Source: JBQTIQ01 sp052387955 (GTDB taxonomy: Bacteria; Actinomycetota; Acidimicrobiia; Acidimicrobiales; JACDCH01). Taken from it: a DNA stretch of 64,000 bases. The position numbers and the translations under genes are program-made. This document shows positions 1 to 8,289 of this stretch, one piece after another. Each line of letters begins with the position of its first letter. Position 1 is the first letter of the stretch. The stretch spans positions 1 through 64,000 of the forward strand of contig JBQTIQ010000040.1 in assembly GCA_052387955.1 (NCBI GenBank), in the 5' to 3' direction. The notes beneath the pieces were generated by a model, which made no database searches, was not told the DNA's origin, and saw nothing but the letters and a program-made list of their open reading frames with translations.

Positions 1-216
1 CAAGCGCCGGAGCGCCAGCGCAGGCGCGGCGCGTGCGGCCTGGGGGGCCGGGGAACGCGGCCAGCAACGACGCAAGCGCCGGAGCGCCAGCGCAGGCGCG
101 GCCGGAGCGGCCTGCGTGGCCGGGGAACGCGGCCAGCAACGACGCAAGCGCCGGAGCGCCAGCGCAGGCGCGGCCGGAGCGGCCTGCGTGGCCGGGGAAC
201 GCAGCTAGCAAAGTCG
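1..216. repeat. Tandem array of family A repeat, three 72-bp copies
   Basis: Three direct copies with a period of exactly 72 bp begin at positions 1, 73 and 145. A broken fourth junction lies near 205-216. Copies 2 and 3 are almost identical; copy 1 is diverged around 28-48. The period equals 24 codons, so the array stays open in the der frame and would encode a repeat rich in Ala, Pro and Gly. In reverse complement the unit matches single dispersed copies at 21030, 42266 and 43745, which share the core TTCCCCGGCCACGCAGG. The repeat is seen directly. Whether it is translated is inference. Confidence 0.9.
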
Positions 217-1532
217 TGATCGTGGGACGGCCCAACGTCGGCAAGTCGACGTTGCTGAACCGGATCGTCGGCCGGCGCGAAGCGATCGTCGAGGAACGGC
301 CGGGCATCACCCGTGACCGCAAGGAGGTGGCGGCCGAGTGGCGGGGCCGTGCGTTCTGCCTGGTCGACACCGGTGGCTGGCTCCCCAACGGGGCCGGCGA
401 CAGCCTCGACGAGAAGGTCAGCCGGCAGAGCGAACAGGCCATGCGCGAGGCCGACGTGGTGCTGCTGGTGCTCGACGTCACCGTCGGCGTCACCGATGAA
501 GATGCCCAGGTGGCAGCCGTCCTGCGCCGCAGCGGGACCCGGGTGATCGTCGTCGCCAACAAGGTCGACGACACCAACCGGGAGGCGGCCATCTGGGACC
601 TGCTCGCCCTCGGGCTCGGCGACCCCCACCCGGTGAGCGCCTTGCACGGCCGGGGCACCGGGGACCTGCTCGACACGCTCGTCGACCAGCTCCCGGCCGA
701 GCCCGAGCCGGAGCCCGCCGGCGACGAGGTTCGCGACGGCAGCGGCGGGAGCGACGAGGACCGCGTGTTCGCGGTCGCCATCGTCGGCCGGCCCAACGTC
801 GGCAAGTCGACGCTCTTCAACCGGGTCATCGGGTCGGACCGGGCGGTCGTGCACGACATGCCCGGCACCACCCGCGACACCGTCGACACGGTGGTCCAGA
901 CCCCGGCGGGGCCGCTGCGGTTCATCGACACGGCCGGCATGCGGCGCAAGTCGCGCATCGACGACGGGCCCGAGTACTACTCGACGGTCCGCGCCCTGCA
1001 GGCGGTCGACCTCGCCGACATCGCGGTGTTGGTCATCGACGCCGTCGAGGGGGTCACCGCCCAGGACCAGCGCCTCGCCGAGCGCGTCGACGCCGCCGGC
1101 TGCCCGGTGGTGGTGATGCTCAACAAGTGGGACCTCCTCGATGCCGACCAGCGGACGGCCATGACCGCGCAGGTGGGCCAGAAGCTCCACTTCATCGGTG
1201 AGGCGGCGGTGCTCAAGGCGTCGGCCCTCACCGGCAGGGGCGTGCACAAGCTGCTGCCGGCGCTGGAGGGCGCCATCGAGGCGTACCACCGTCGAGTGCC
1301 GACCCGGCGGGTGAACGACGTCCTGCGAGCAGCTCAGGGCGCGCAACCGGCACCGCACGGGGCGAGGGTCCTCTACGCCACCCAGGGTGCGGCCGACCCG
1401 CCGACGTTCACCCTCTTCACCAACAAGGAACTGCCCCCCACGTACCTGCGCTACCTCGAACGGCGGCTCCGGGAGGAGTTCGGTCTCGGGGCGACGCCGG
1501 TCAAACTGCGGGTCCGGCGGCGGGCGGACTGA
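33..1532 (+). CDS. der: Ribosome-assembly GTPase Der (EngA)
   Basis: Essential GTPase with two tandem G domains that acts in 50S ribosomal subunit maturation. P-loops with GRPNVGKST lie at about residues 65-73 and 252-262. Guanine-specificity motifs are NKVD in the first domain and NKWD in the second, followed by the C-terminal KH-like domain. The canonical Der sequence begins only at about residue 60 (KVVIVGRPNV). The first 59 residues are translated from the 72-bp tandem repeat. The GTG at 33 is the first start codon in the window, but the frame is open to the window edge, so the true start may lie upstream. A GTG at 217 would cut the first beta strand very short. Function is certain; the N terminus is not. 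Confidence 0.93.
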   Translation: MRPGGPGNAASNDASAGAPAQARPERPAWPGNAASNDASAGAPAQARPERPAWPGNAASKVVIVGRPNVGKSTLLNRIVGRREAIVEERPGITRDRKEVAAEWRGRAFCLVDTGGWLPNGAGDSLDEKVSRQSEQAMREADVVLLVLDVTVGVTDEDAQVAAVLRRSGTRVIVVANKVDDTNREAAIWDLLALGLGDPHPVSALHGRGTGDLLDTLVDQLPAEPEPEPAGDEVRDGSGGSDEDRVFAVAIVGRPNVGKSTLFNRVIGSDRAVVHDMPGTTRDTVDTVVQTPAGPLRFIDTAGMRRKSRIDDGPEYYSTVRALQAVDLADIAVLVIDAVEGVTAQDQRLAERVDAAGCPVVVMLNKWDLLDADQRTAMTAQVGQKLHFIGEAAVLKASALTGRGVHKLLPALEGAIEAYHRRVPTRRVNDVLRAAQGAQPAPHGARVLYATQGAADPPTFTLFTNKELPPTYLRYLERRLREEFGLGATPVKLRVRRRAD

Positions 1533-1668
1533 GTTTCGTTCCGGCACCGGAGGTCATCGGATCGTCGGCGCAAGCGTTGGCGGCTTCGTCCACCATCGGT
1601 GGTCGTTGCGCGATCGTGACCCATTCGCGGCCAGGCTGTGCGGCCCAGCCACTACAGTCGACCGCCGG

Positions 1669-2748
1669 ATGGAGAACCCACTCCTGGCCCTCGTGGCCGT
1701 AGCGTGCGCCTTGGCGGCCGGCGTATGGGGCCGGTCCGCCCGTTACCTCCAGAGGGTCGAGCGGCGGGTCCGCAACGAGTTCGGTTCCGAGAACGACGCA
1801 ACCGTGCTGGCCGGAGCCCAGTTCCGCAAGGAGCTGCACACGACCGGCCTGTACCTGGTGCTGGGACTGGCTTCCCTGGTAGGCGCCCTCACCGACGCCC
1901 CGGGCGCGATCCTGCTGTTCGCGCTGATCCTGGTGCCGGTGGGCCTGACCCTGTTCTTCGGCCGTGACTTCGTGCGCGAGTCGCGCCTGTTCGAGAACCG
2001 GGTCAAGCTCGAGCGCAAGTACGAAGAGGTGCTGAGCCAGGAGGACCTCGCCCCCAAGCGCTGGGCCGAACGGTTGGCGCCGGACAACCTGCCCGAGATC
2101 CCCGGCTTCGAGGTCGGCCGCGTGTACCAGCCGGGCACCGGCATGATGGCCGGCGACTTCTACGACCTGTTCCAGGTGGCACCGAGCCGGGTGGCGGCGG
2201 TCATCGGCGACGTGACCGGCCACGGGATCGAACCGTCGATCACCGCCTTCCAGGCCAAGTACCTGCTGCGCGTGTTCCTGCGCGAGTACCGGGACCCGGG
2301 CCAGGCCCTCGAACTGCTCAACGCCCAGATGGCAGCCCATGCCCGGCCCGAGGAGTTCATCTCGCTGCTGGTCGTCGTGGTGGACACCGACGCCGGGACG
2401 CTGCGGTTCGCGTCGGCCGGGCACCCCGCCGGGTGGCTGTGGCACGACCGTGAGGTGCAGCCGTTGCGGGCCACCGGGCCCCTGCTGCTGCTCGACCCCG
2501 AGGCGGGCTACCACAGCCGGGAGATCCCCCTCGACATCGGCGACCTCTTGCTGACCTACACCGACGGGCTGGCCGAGGCCCGCGACGGCGAGCACATGTT
2601 CGGCGAGGAGCGCATCGCCTCGTTCATGCGCCGTGATCCCGGCGTCGACCCCGACGTGCTGTGCAAGAGCCTGCTCGAGGCGGCCCGCGACTTCGCCTCG
2701 TCGCCGATCAACGACGACATCGCCATCCTGGCCGTGCGCCGGCAGTAG
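1669..2748 (+). CDS. Membrane-anchored PP2C (SpoIIE/RsbU-type) serine phosphatase
   Basis: A 359-residue protein with two hydrophobic stretches near the N terminus (about residues 4-20 and 58-85), a linker, and a SpoIIE-type PP2C domain from about residue 140 to the end. Metal-binding positions are visible: GDFYD near 161, GDVTGHG near 181, YTDG near 297 and the final INDD near 350. Such phosphatases dephosphorylate anti-sigma antagonists or other phosphoproteins in partner-switching pathways, but no anti-sigma or STAS gene is nearby, so the target is unknown. The ATG at 1669 was chosen because upstream sequence in frame looks non-coding and the protein then opens with its first membrane segment. 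It lies 9 bp from the next gene, so the two are probably co-transcribed. Confidence 0.85.
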   Translation: MENPLLALVAVACALAAGVWGRSARYLQRVERRVRNEFGSENDATVLAGAQFRKELHTTGLYLVLGLASLVGALTDAPGAILLFALILVPVGLTLFFGRDFVRESRLFENRVKLERKYEEVLSQEDLAPKRWAERLAPDNLPEIPGFEVGRVYQPGTGMMAGDFYDLFQVAPSRVAAVIGDVTGHGIEPSITAFQAKYLLRVFLREYRDPGQALELLNAQMAAHARPEEFISLLVVVVDTDAGTLRFASAGHPAGWLWHDREVQPLRATGPLLLLDPEAGYHSREIPLDIGDLLLTYTDGLAEARDGEHMFGEERIASFMRRDPGVDPDVLCKSLLEAARDFASSPINDDIAILAVRRQ

Positions 2749-2757
2749 AACAGCCCC

Positions 2758-4290
2758 ATGACGGGCGACGGCATCGGCGACGCCGCCCGCCGAGCGTTGT
2801 CCGGCAACCTTGAACGGGGGGCGGCCAAGCTGGCCGAGCAGGGCAAGCTCTTCGTGCGCGACCGCCTCGCCCTCCTCCTCGACGAGGGCTCCTTCGTCGA
2901 GGACGGGCTCCTGGCCAACGCCGCGGCTCCCGGTGACGACCTACCGGCCGACGGGGTGGTCACCGGTGTCGGCCGGATCGACGGCCGGCCGGTGTGCGTA
3001 TCGGCCAACGACCCGACCGTGAAGGCGGGCTCGTGGGGGGCGCGCACGGTCGAGAAGATGGTGCGGCTCACCGAGTACGCCCTGGCCCACGAGCTGCCGG
3101 TCGTGTGGCTGGTCGACTCGGCCGGCGCCCGCATCACCGACCAGGTGGCGTTGTTCCCCGGCCGGCGCGGAGCCGGGCGCATCTTCTACAACCAGGTCCG
3201 CCTCTCGGGCCGGGTCCCGCAGGTGTGCTGTCTCTTCGGGCCCTCGGCCGCCGGCGGTGCCTACATCCCGTCCTTCTGCGACGCGGTGTTCATGGTCGAA
3301 GGCAATGCCTCGATGTACCTCGGGTCGCCCCGGATGGCCGAGATGGTCATCGGCGAGCACACCACCCTCGAAGCCATGGGCGGCGCCCGCATGCACGCCA
3401 CCGTTTCGGGCTGCGGCGACAACCTCGCCGTTGACGACGAGGACGCCATCGCCCAGGCCAAGGCCTACCTCTCCTACTTCCCCCGGTGCTGGCGGGAGGT
3501 GCCGCCGGCGTACCGGCCGGCCCGACCGGTACGCGAGCTGGACGACACCGTGGTCCCGGCCGACGAATCGGTGCCCTTCGACATGCACGACCTCATCGAC
3601 GGTCTCGTCGACGCCGACTCGTTCTTCGAACTGAAGCCGGGGTACGCCGGCGAGCTGATCGTCGGGCTCGGCCGGCTCGAGGGCCGCCCCGTCGGCATCG
3701 TGGCGAGCAACCCGGCCCACCTGGGCGGCGTGCTCTTCGTCGACTCGGCCGACAAGGGCGCCCGCTTCGTGTGGTGCTGCGACGCCTTCAGCATCCCGCT
3801 GGTGTTCCTGGCCGACGTGCCCGGCTTCATGATCGGCACCGACGTCGAGCGCCAGGGCATCATCCGCCACGGCGCCAAGATGATCACCGCGGTGGCCGAG
3901 GCCACCGTCCCCAAGGTGTCGGTGATCGTGCGCAAGGCCTACGGCGCCGGCCTCTACGCCATGGCGGGCCCGGCGTTCGAGCCCGACGCGACGCTGGCCC
4001 TGCCCGGTGCCCGGATCGCGGTGATGGGCCCGGAGGCGGCCGTCAACGCCGTGTTCGCCAACCGCATCGCGGCCATGGGCGACCAGGGCGAGCGCGATGC
4101 TTTCGTGGCCGAGCAACGAGAGCTCTTCGAGGCCGACGTCGACCTGCTGCGGTTGGCGTCGGAGCTGGTGGTGGACGCCGTGGTCGAGCCCGCCCGTCTG
4201 CGCCACGAGATCGGGGCTCGCTTGGCCGTCGCCGCTGGCAAGGACCGCGACACGTTCACGCGCCGGCGCCATGGCGTGCCCCCCGTGTGA
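2758..4290 (+). CDS. Acyl-CoA carboxylase, carboxyltransferase (beta) subunit
   Basis: A 510-residue carboxyltransferase of the AccD/PccB/MccB family. It moves CO2 from carboxybiotin to an acyl-CoA in the cytoplasm. Both crotonase-like halves are present. The N half has the acyl-CoA-pocket stretch GPSAAGGAYIPSF and the C half has the VPGFMIGTDVE stretch. The AGGAYIP motif is closer to methylcrotonyl-type than to propionyl-type enzymes, but the substrate cannot be settled by reading. No biotin-carrying alpha subunit is in the window, so the partner must be encoded elsewhere. The start is ATG 2758, 9 bp after the phosphatase stop. Confidence 0.9.
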   Translation: MTGDGIGDAARRALSGNLERGAAKLAEQGKLFVRDRLALLLDEGSFVEDGLLANAAAPGDDLPADGVVTGVGRIDGRPVCVSANDPTVKAGSWGARTVEKMVRLTEYALAHELPVVWLVDSAGARITDQVALFPGRRGAGRIFYNQVRLSGRVPQVCCLFGPSAAGGAYIPSFCDAVFMVEGNASMYLGSPRMAEMVIGEHTTLEAMGGARMHATVSGCGDNLAVDDEDAIAQAKAYLSYFPRCWREVPPAYRPARPVRELDDTVVPADESVPFDMHDLIDGLVDADSFFELKPGYAGELIVGLGRLEGRPVGIVASNPAHLGGVLFVDSADKGARFVWCCDAFSIPLVFLADVPGFMIGTDVERQGIIRHGAKMITAVAEATVPKVSVIVRKAYGAGLYAMAGPAFEPDATLALPGARIAVMGPEAAVNAVFANRIAAMGDQGERDAFVAEQRELFEADVDLLRLASELVVDAVVEPARLRHEIGARLAVAAGKDRDTFTRRRHGVPPV

Positions 4291-4363
4291 CTTGTGATCG
4301 GCGTGGCCCGCCGCCTACCGGGGCGGCGCTCGTCGTCGGTGGTGCGGGCGTTACCGTGAGCCC

Positions 4364-4645
4364 GTGCCGTGGTGCGACGAGTGCGCCAAGTTCTGGAACC
4401 CGGGTTCGTTGTCCAGCGCCGGCGCCTGCCCACGCTGTGGCCTGCTGGTCGCTGGCGCCGACCGCGGTCGCAGCGCCCATCCTGCGGGGGGCGGCGCCAG
4501 CCCGGCTGCCCCCGATGCCGGCGGCATCGACGAATACGACCAGCCCGACGAGTACAAGGCGCCATGGCACTTCAAGGTCATGGTCGTGCTGTGCTGCGGC
4601 TATGTGGCGTGGCGGATCGTCCAGATGGTGACCTGGGCCCTGTGA
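4364..4645 (+). CDS. Small zinc-ribbon membrane protein, unknown function
   Basis: A 93-residue protein starting at GTG 4364. The N terminus carries two Cys pairs (CDEC and CPRC) about 20 residues apart, a rubredoxin-like zinc ribbon. A low-complexity Gly/Ala linker leads to one C-terminal hydrophobic segment (about residues 68-90) that should anchor it in the membrane with the ribbon in the cytoplasm. I do not recognise a named family. It follows the carboxylase gene after 73 bp and converges with the minus-strand gene downstream. Confidence 0.65.
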   Translation: MPWCDECAKFWNPGSLSSAGACPRCGLLVAGADRGRSAHPAGGGASPAAPDAGGIDEYDQPDEYKAPWHFKVMVVLCCGYVAWRIVQMVTWAL

Positions 4646-4687
4646 GGGCCGGCGCCGGTGCCACCCCGGGCCCGAGCGACATCGGCC

Positions 4688-5380
4688 CTAGCCGACCGCG
4701 TGACCGAAACCGATGAGCTCGCTGCGCCACTCCGAGAAGTCGAGCTCAGGGGCGTAAGCAGCCCACGACCGGGGATCCGGCGCGACGTTCTGGTGCATGC
4801 GGACGGCCAGTGCGCTCAGCTCGACCGGGGACCGGTCAGGCCCGATGACGGCCGTGGAGACCTCGCCGTTGCCGTGGTCGGCCAAGATCGCCGGCGCCGA
4901 GCGTTCCAGGATCTCCGACAGGCCGAGATCGTGGTCGAAGAACCGGCCGACCTGGTCTCCGGTCACGATGACCACCGCGGAACCCGCCGACAGGGCCGGG
5001 GCGATGGCGGCCAGCGCGTCGAGCCGCGCCAACAACCCGTCGTTCACCAACGATCGCAGCTCGCCCACCGAGGCTGCGGCTGCGCAAGCGACAGTGACCG
5101 GCAACTGGACGTAGCACCCGACACGGTGCCCGGCCAGGCTCCGGCAGGCTTCGGCCAAGTCCGTCCGCTCCGGGACCAACCAGGGGTCGAAGCCGGCCCC
5201 CGCGAACGCCGCCGTCAAGCCGGCGATCGACGGGCCCGTCCCGTTCACCAGCGCTACGACGGCGTCCGCTCCTGGGCCGGCGGCTTGTTCCAGGACGGGC
5301 ATCTCGACCGGTGCTGGTGGTCGTCGCGTCGAGCCGGCCCGACGGGGGCGGCGTTGCACGATGGCGGGACCAGTGCTCAT
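4688..5380 (-). CDS. Hypothetical protein, Rossmann-like
   Basis: A 230-residue protein, ATG at 5380, one base after the stop codon of the upstream minus-strand gene, so the two form an operon. The first about 35 residues are Arg/Pro-rich. The rest alternates hydrophobic strands with Ala-rich helices and begins with VVALVNGTG near residue 45, which resembles a nucleotide-binding fold. VVIVTGDQVG in the middle could be another strand and loop. There are no signal peptide or membrane segments. I do not recognise the family. Confidence 0.6.
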   Translation of the reverse strand: MSTGPAIVQRRPRRAGSTRRPPAPVEMPVLEQAAGPGADAVVALVNGTGPSIAGLTAAFAGAGFDPWLVPERTDLAEACRSLAGHRVGCYVQLPVTVACAAAASVGELRSLVNDGLLARLDALAAIAPALSAGSAVVIVTGDQVGRFFDHDLGLSEILERSAPAILADHGNGEVSTAVIGPDRSPVELSALAVRMHQNVAPDPRSWAAYAPELDFSEWRSELIGFGHAVG

Positions 5381-5381
5381 G

Positions 5382-5726
5382 TCAGTCGTCCCTCTTCTCG
5401 GTGGTCGTCGGCTTCTTCCTCGGCTTCCTCGGGGCGAGCGCTGAACGCAGCAGCGCCCCGGCCAACTCCGCAGGACGGCCCGAGGGTCGTCCGTCCCAAC
5501 GCTGCTCAACCCGTTGCAGGGCACGGCCCAACACCGCTCGATCCCCGTCGGCCAACAACCAGAGCTCCTCGGCCTTCGCCCGGGTGACCCGCTCGGCGCC
5601 GGCGCCCAAGGTCACGGCCCGCGCCACGACCCGGTCCGTCGCCGCCAAGGACCTCGCCGCCCGGCTGCCACGCCTGTCGCGCTCGACGTGGCCTGGGTAC
5701 GACCCGGACACTCCCGCCAGACTCAT
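5382..5726 (-). CDS. Hypothetical basic protein
   Basis: About 114 residues from ATG 5726 (GGAG lies 3 nt upstream). ATG 5747 is an alternative in the same frame. The protein is Arg/Ala-rich and probably helical, with a very basic C-terminal tail (PRKPRKKPTTTEKRDD). The composition would suit nucleic-acid binding, but no motif is visible. It is the first gene of a two-gene minus-strand operon with a 1-bp gap to the next gene. Confidence 0.5.
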   Translation of the reverse strand: MSLAGVSGSYPGHVERDRRGSRAARSLAATDRVVARAVTLGAGAERVTRAKAEELWLLADGDRAVLGRALQRVEQRWDGRPSGRPAELAGALLRSALAPRKPRKKPTTTEKRDD

Positions 5727-6057
5727 TTTCTCCGCTACCTCCGCCATATCAGAGACCTGCCGCCAGGCGACGATGAGTCGCCAACCCGTCACTGAACGTA
5801 CACCGGGCCTAGGGCCAGGTCAACCGTGTTGTGGGTGTCCATCCGGTGTCCTGAGGGTGTCATGCTGATCGTGGTGCCGGTCGAGTCAGGGCACGATTGC
5901 CGTCGATACGAGAAGCGGTATCGGCACGCCGAGTGTCGTGTTTCGACCGACTCGCGGCTTTGCCACCGGAGCCCGTTCGGGCCCGCGCGCCATCGGTGGT
6001 AGCCGCCGAGGCCGGTTCTCACAAGCAGGACGCGAAGGGCGTTGAATGGAGGTGACG
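5727..6057. other. Divergent intergenic region upstream of alkB
   Basis: About 330 bp separates the minus-strand operon from alkB. It holds imperfect inverted repeats: CGATACGAGAAGCGGTATCG at 5918-5937, and GCCACCG pairing with CGGTGGT between about 5960 and 6000. These could be operator sites, but no promoter hexamers stand out. No further coding sequence is convincing. A Shine-Dalgarno GGAGGT at 6048-6053 supports the alkB start at 6058. Confidence 0.4.
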
Positions 6058-6850
6058 ATGTCCTCGACCTCGACGCGCTATTCACGCACCGGCCTGGGCC
6101 GGAGCCGGCTCCGCGGTGTGCCGACGGTGCTGCCGCCACCCGGTGCGGCGCCGAGCGGACAGCTCGAGTTCCCGATCGCCTGCGGGACTGCTGACACGAC
6201 GGGCGCCGGGGCCCGGGAGGTCCTGCCCGACGTCGTGCACGTCGGGGGCTGGCTCGACCGGTCGATGCAGCAAGGCCTGGTCGAACAGTTCCGCCTCTGG
6301 GCGGTCCCGCCTGCCGGGCTCCGCCACCCGCGGGTACCACAGGGCCATCTCACGAGCGTGCAATCGGTGTGCCTGGGCTGGCACTGGTTTCCCTACGTGT
6401 ACTCCCGGACGGCGGACGACACCGATGGGGCACGGGTCAAGCCGCTACCGGACGCTATCGTGGACTTGGCGACCGCCGCGGTCGACACTGCGTACGGCGC
6501 CGGTAGCGGCATGGCAGCAGGGTTCGCGCCCGACGCCGCCATCTTTGAACCTGTATGCCGCGGGCTCGCACCTCGGGCTGCACCGGGACGGCGAGGAGCC
6601 CTCCGATGCGCCCGTCGTCACCGTCAGCCTGGGCGACACGTGCGTGTTCCGCTTCGCCGCCGTTGACCGCCGTACGGGCCCGTTCGTCGACGTGGAGCTG
6701 CGCTCAGGCGACCTGCTGGTCTTCGGCGGGCGCAATCGCCGCATCTACCACGGCGTGCCCCGGGTCCTCGACGGCACCGGGCCCGTCGGTCTCGGCCTGC
6801 CGCCGGGGCGGCTCAGCATCACCGTCCGCGAGACCGGACTGGACGGATGA
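6058..6850 (+). pseudogene. alkB: AlkB-type DNA/RNA demethylase, interrupted by a +1 frameshift
   Basis: AlkB uses Fe(II) and 2-oxoglutarate to remove methyl groups from alkylated bases. The first part (6058 to about 6546) gives the N-terminal half ending FAPDAAIF. The catalytic half continues in another frame from about 6548, starting NLYAAGSHLGLHRDGEEP. The second part has the metal ligands HRD and the distal His in IYHG. It also has the 2OG-binding R-x5-R pair near the C terminus. Removing one G near 6547 (tttGaacctg) restores a continuous AlkB of normal length. It is either a recent pseudogene or a base-call error. ATG 6058 has a good Shine-Dalgarno 5 nt upstream. Confidence 0.85.
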
Positions 6851-6872
6851 CGACGATGATCCCGACCGCCTC

Positions 6873-7601
6873 ATGACGGAGCCCACCACCGTTGCCGCCA
6901 TGGCCGAGCGGGTCGAGGCGCTGTGCCGGCCTGAGGTCGTCGCCGAGCTCGAATCCGTGGGCTGTGCGCTCACGGATGTCCTCCTCGATCGTGCCGAATG
7001 CGGGCTGATCGCCGGGTTGTACGAGGACGACGATCGGTTCCGGTCGACCGTCGACATGGCCCGGCACCGTTTCGGCCAGGGTGAGTACCGGTACTTCGCT
7101 CCGCCGTTGCCCGATGTCGTCACCGAGCTTCGCGCCGCGTTCTGGCCATCCTTGCTGGCCGTGGCCCGCGACTGGTCCGACCGTCTCGGCCAGCCTGCCC
7201 CATGGCCCGATGAGCTCGACGACTGGCTCGCGCAGTGCCACGAGGCGGGCCAGCCCCGGCCTACACCGTTGATGCTGCGCTACGGCCCCGGCGACTGGAA
7301 CGCCCTTCACCGCGACCTCTACGGCGACCTGGTCTTCCCCTTGCAGGTCGTTGTCGGCCTCGACCGGCCCGACGACGACTACACCGGCGGGGAGTTCATC
7401 GTGGTGGAACAACGGCCCCGGGCCCAGTCCCGGGCAACCTCCACCACGATCCCGCAGGGTCATGCCCTCGTCTTCACCACCCGCGACCGCCCGGTGCACA
7501 GCGCCCGCGGCTGGTCGGCGGCCCCGGTCCGCCATGGTGTCAGCACCGTGCGCTCGGGCCGGCGTCACGCCCTCGGACTGATCTTCCACGACGCGACCTG
7601 A
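6873..7601 (+). CDS. 2OG-Fe(II) oxygenase, COG3826 type
   Basis: A 242-residue protein ending in a double-stranded beta-helix dioxygenase domain. The iron-binding HRD lies in NALHRDLYGD, the distal His in the RPVHSARGW region, and a basic 2OG-binding residue in VRSGRRHALG. The architecture fits the COG3826 (Oxygenase-NA) family, relatives of prolyl hydroxylases that I recall near ada/alkB genes. It follows alkB by 22 bp and is probably in the same operon, which suggests a part in the alkylation response. Its substrate is unknown. The start is ATG 6873. Confidence 0.75.
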   Translation: MTEPTTVAAMAERVEALCRPEVVAELESVGCALTDVLLDRAECGLIAGLYEDDDRFRSTVDMARHRFGQGEYRYFAPPLPDVVTELRAAFWPSLLAVARDWSDRLGQPAPWPDELDDWLAQCHEAGQPRPTPLMLRYGPGDWNALHRDLYGDLVFPLQVVVGLDRPDDDYTGGEFIVVEQRPRAQSRATSTTIPQGHALVFTTRDRPVHSARGWSAAPVRHGVSTVRSGRRHALGLIFHDAT

Positions 7602-7708
7602 CGTCGTCACCGGGCTCGCTGGCTTGCTTTGGTTCCCGCTCGTCCTGGCCGGGGACGTGAGTTGCAGGCCGAGTTGCAGGCCGAGCCGGGTTGTCGCTGG
7701 TGACCTCG

Positions 7709-7743
7709 AAAAGAGGAGAGCCGGCCCCGTGAGGACCGGCTCT
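7709..7743 (-). terminator. Rho-independent terminator of tRNA-Pro
   Basis: On the minus strand, AGAGCCGG (with adjoining TCC) pairs with CCGGCTCT around a short TCAC-centred loop. The stem is about 11 bp with one wobble and is followed by CCTCTTTT. It lies about 14 nt after the tRNA 3' end. A T-run after the stem makes it a conventional intrinsic terminator, which is uncommon in this window. The stem could also end transcription of the oxygenase gene from the other side, though without a T-run there. Confidence 0.8.
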
Positions 7744-7757
7744 GACCTGCGGTTCTG

Positions 7758-7834
<77 letters not shown>

Positions 7835-7920
7835 GCGGGGGCTCACCATAGTCGGACGGGCGGGGCGCCGGCCCGAGGGCGAGGCGTGCGCGACGGGGCG
7901 ACGGGCGGTAGACACTGGCC

Positions 7921-8190
7921 ATGGCCGAGACCGCGCACGTACGTCAGATCCGCGAACGGATGGAAGCCGCCGCCGGCCGGGTCCGGGCGGCGCTGCCCGC
8001 CGAGGCGGACACCACGGCATTGGCGCAGGCAATCCGGGACCGCGACGCCCAGAAGTCGAGGGAGGAGGCAGAGGCCTTCGGGGTCGGCGACCGGACGTTG
8101 GCAGCCCTGGGCGAGTTGTTGAAGGAGTCGATGGACTTCGCCTTCAGCACGGCTGCCGACCTGGTCGCGCAACGGTGGTCCGACGAGTAG
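7921..8190 (+). CDS. Small helical hypothetical protein
   Basis: An 89-residue soluble protein starting at ATG 7921. It is rich in Ala, Arg and Glu and is predicted to be almost wholly helical, with a central charged stretch (RDRDAQKSREEAEAFG) and a more hydrophobic C-terminal half. No Cys pairs, signal peptide or membrane segment is seen. I do not recognise the family. It reads away from the tRNA and sits about 100 bp before the SRAP gene. Confidence 0.5.
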   Translation: MAETAHVRQIRERMEAAAGRVRAALPAEADTTALAQAIRDRDAQKSREEAEAFGVGDRTLAALGELLKESMDFAFSTAADLVAQRWSDE

Positions 8191-8289
8191 GGCTGCCGGT
8201 GGCACTGTTCGCCGCGGTGCTGGCCGCCGGTCGCGACTGAGCCCGGCGCGTTCCCCGGGAGCGCAACGGACCGCAGTAGGTTCGTCTCG

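Noticed and set aside
7659..7682. Two direct 12-bp copies of GAGTTGCAGGCC beside tRNA-Pro as an integration site
   Set aside because: No integrase, no second copy of the tRNA 3' end and no foreign gene content nearby. Two copies alone are not evidence of an att site.
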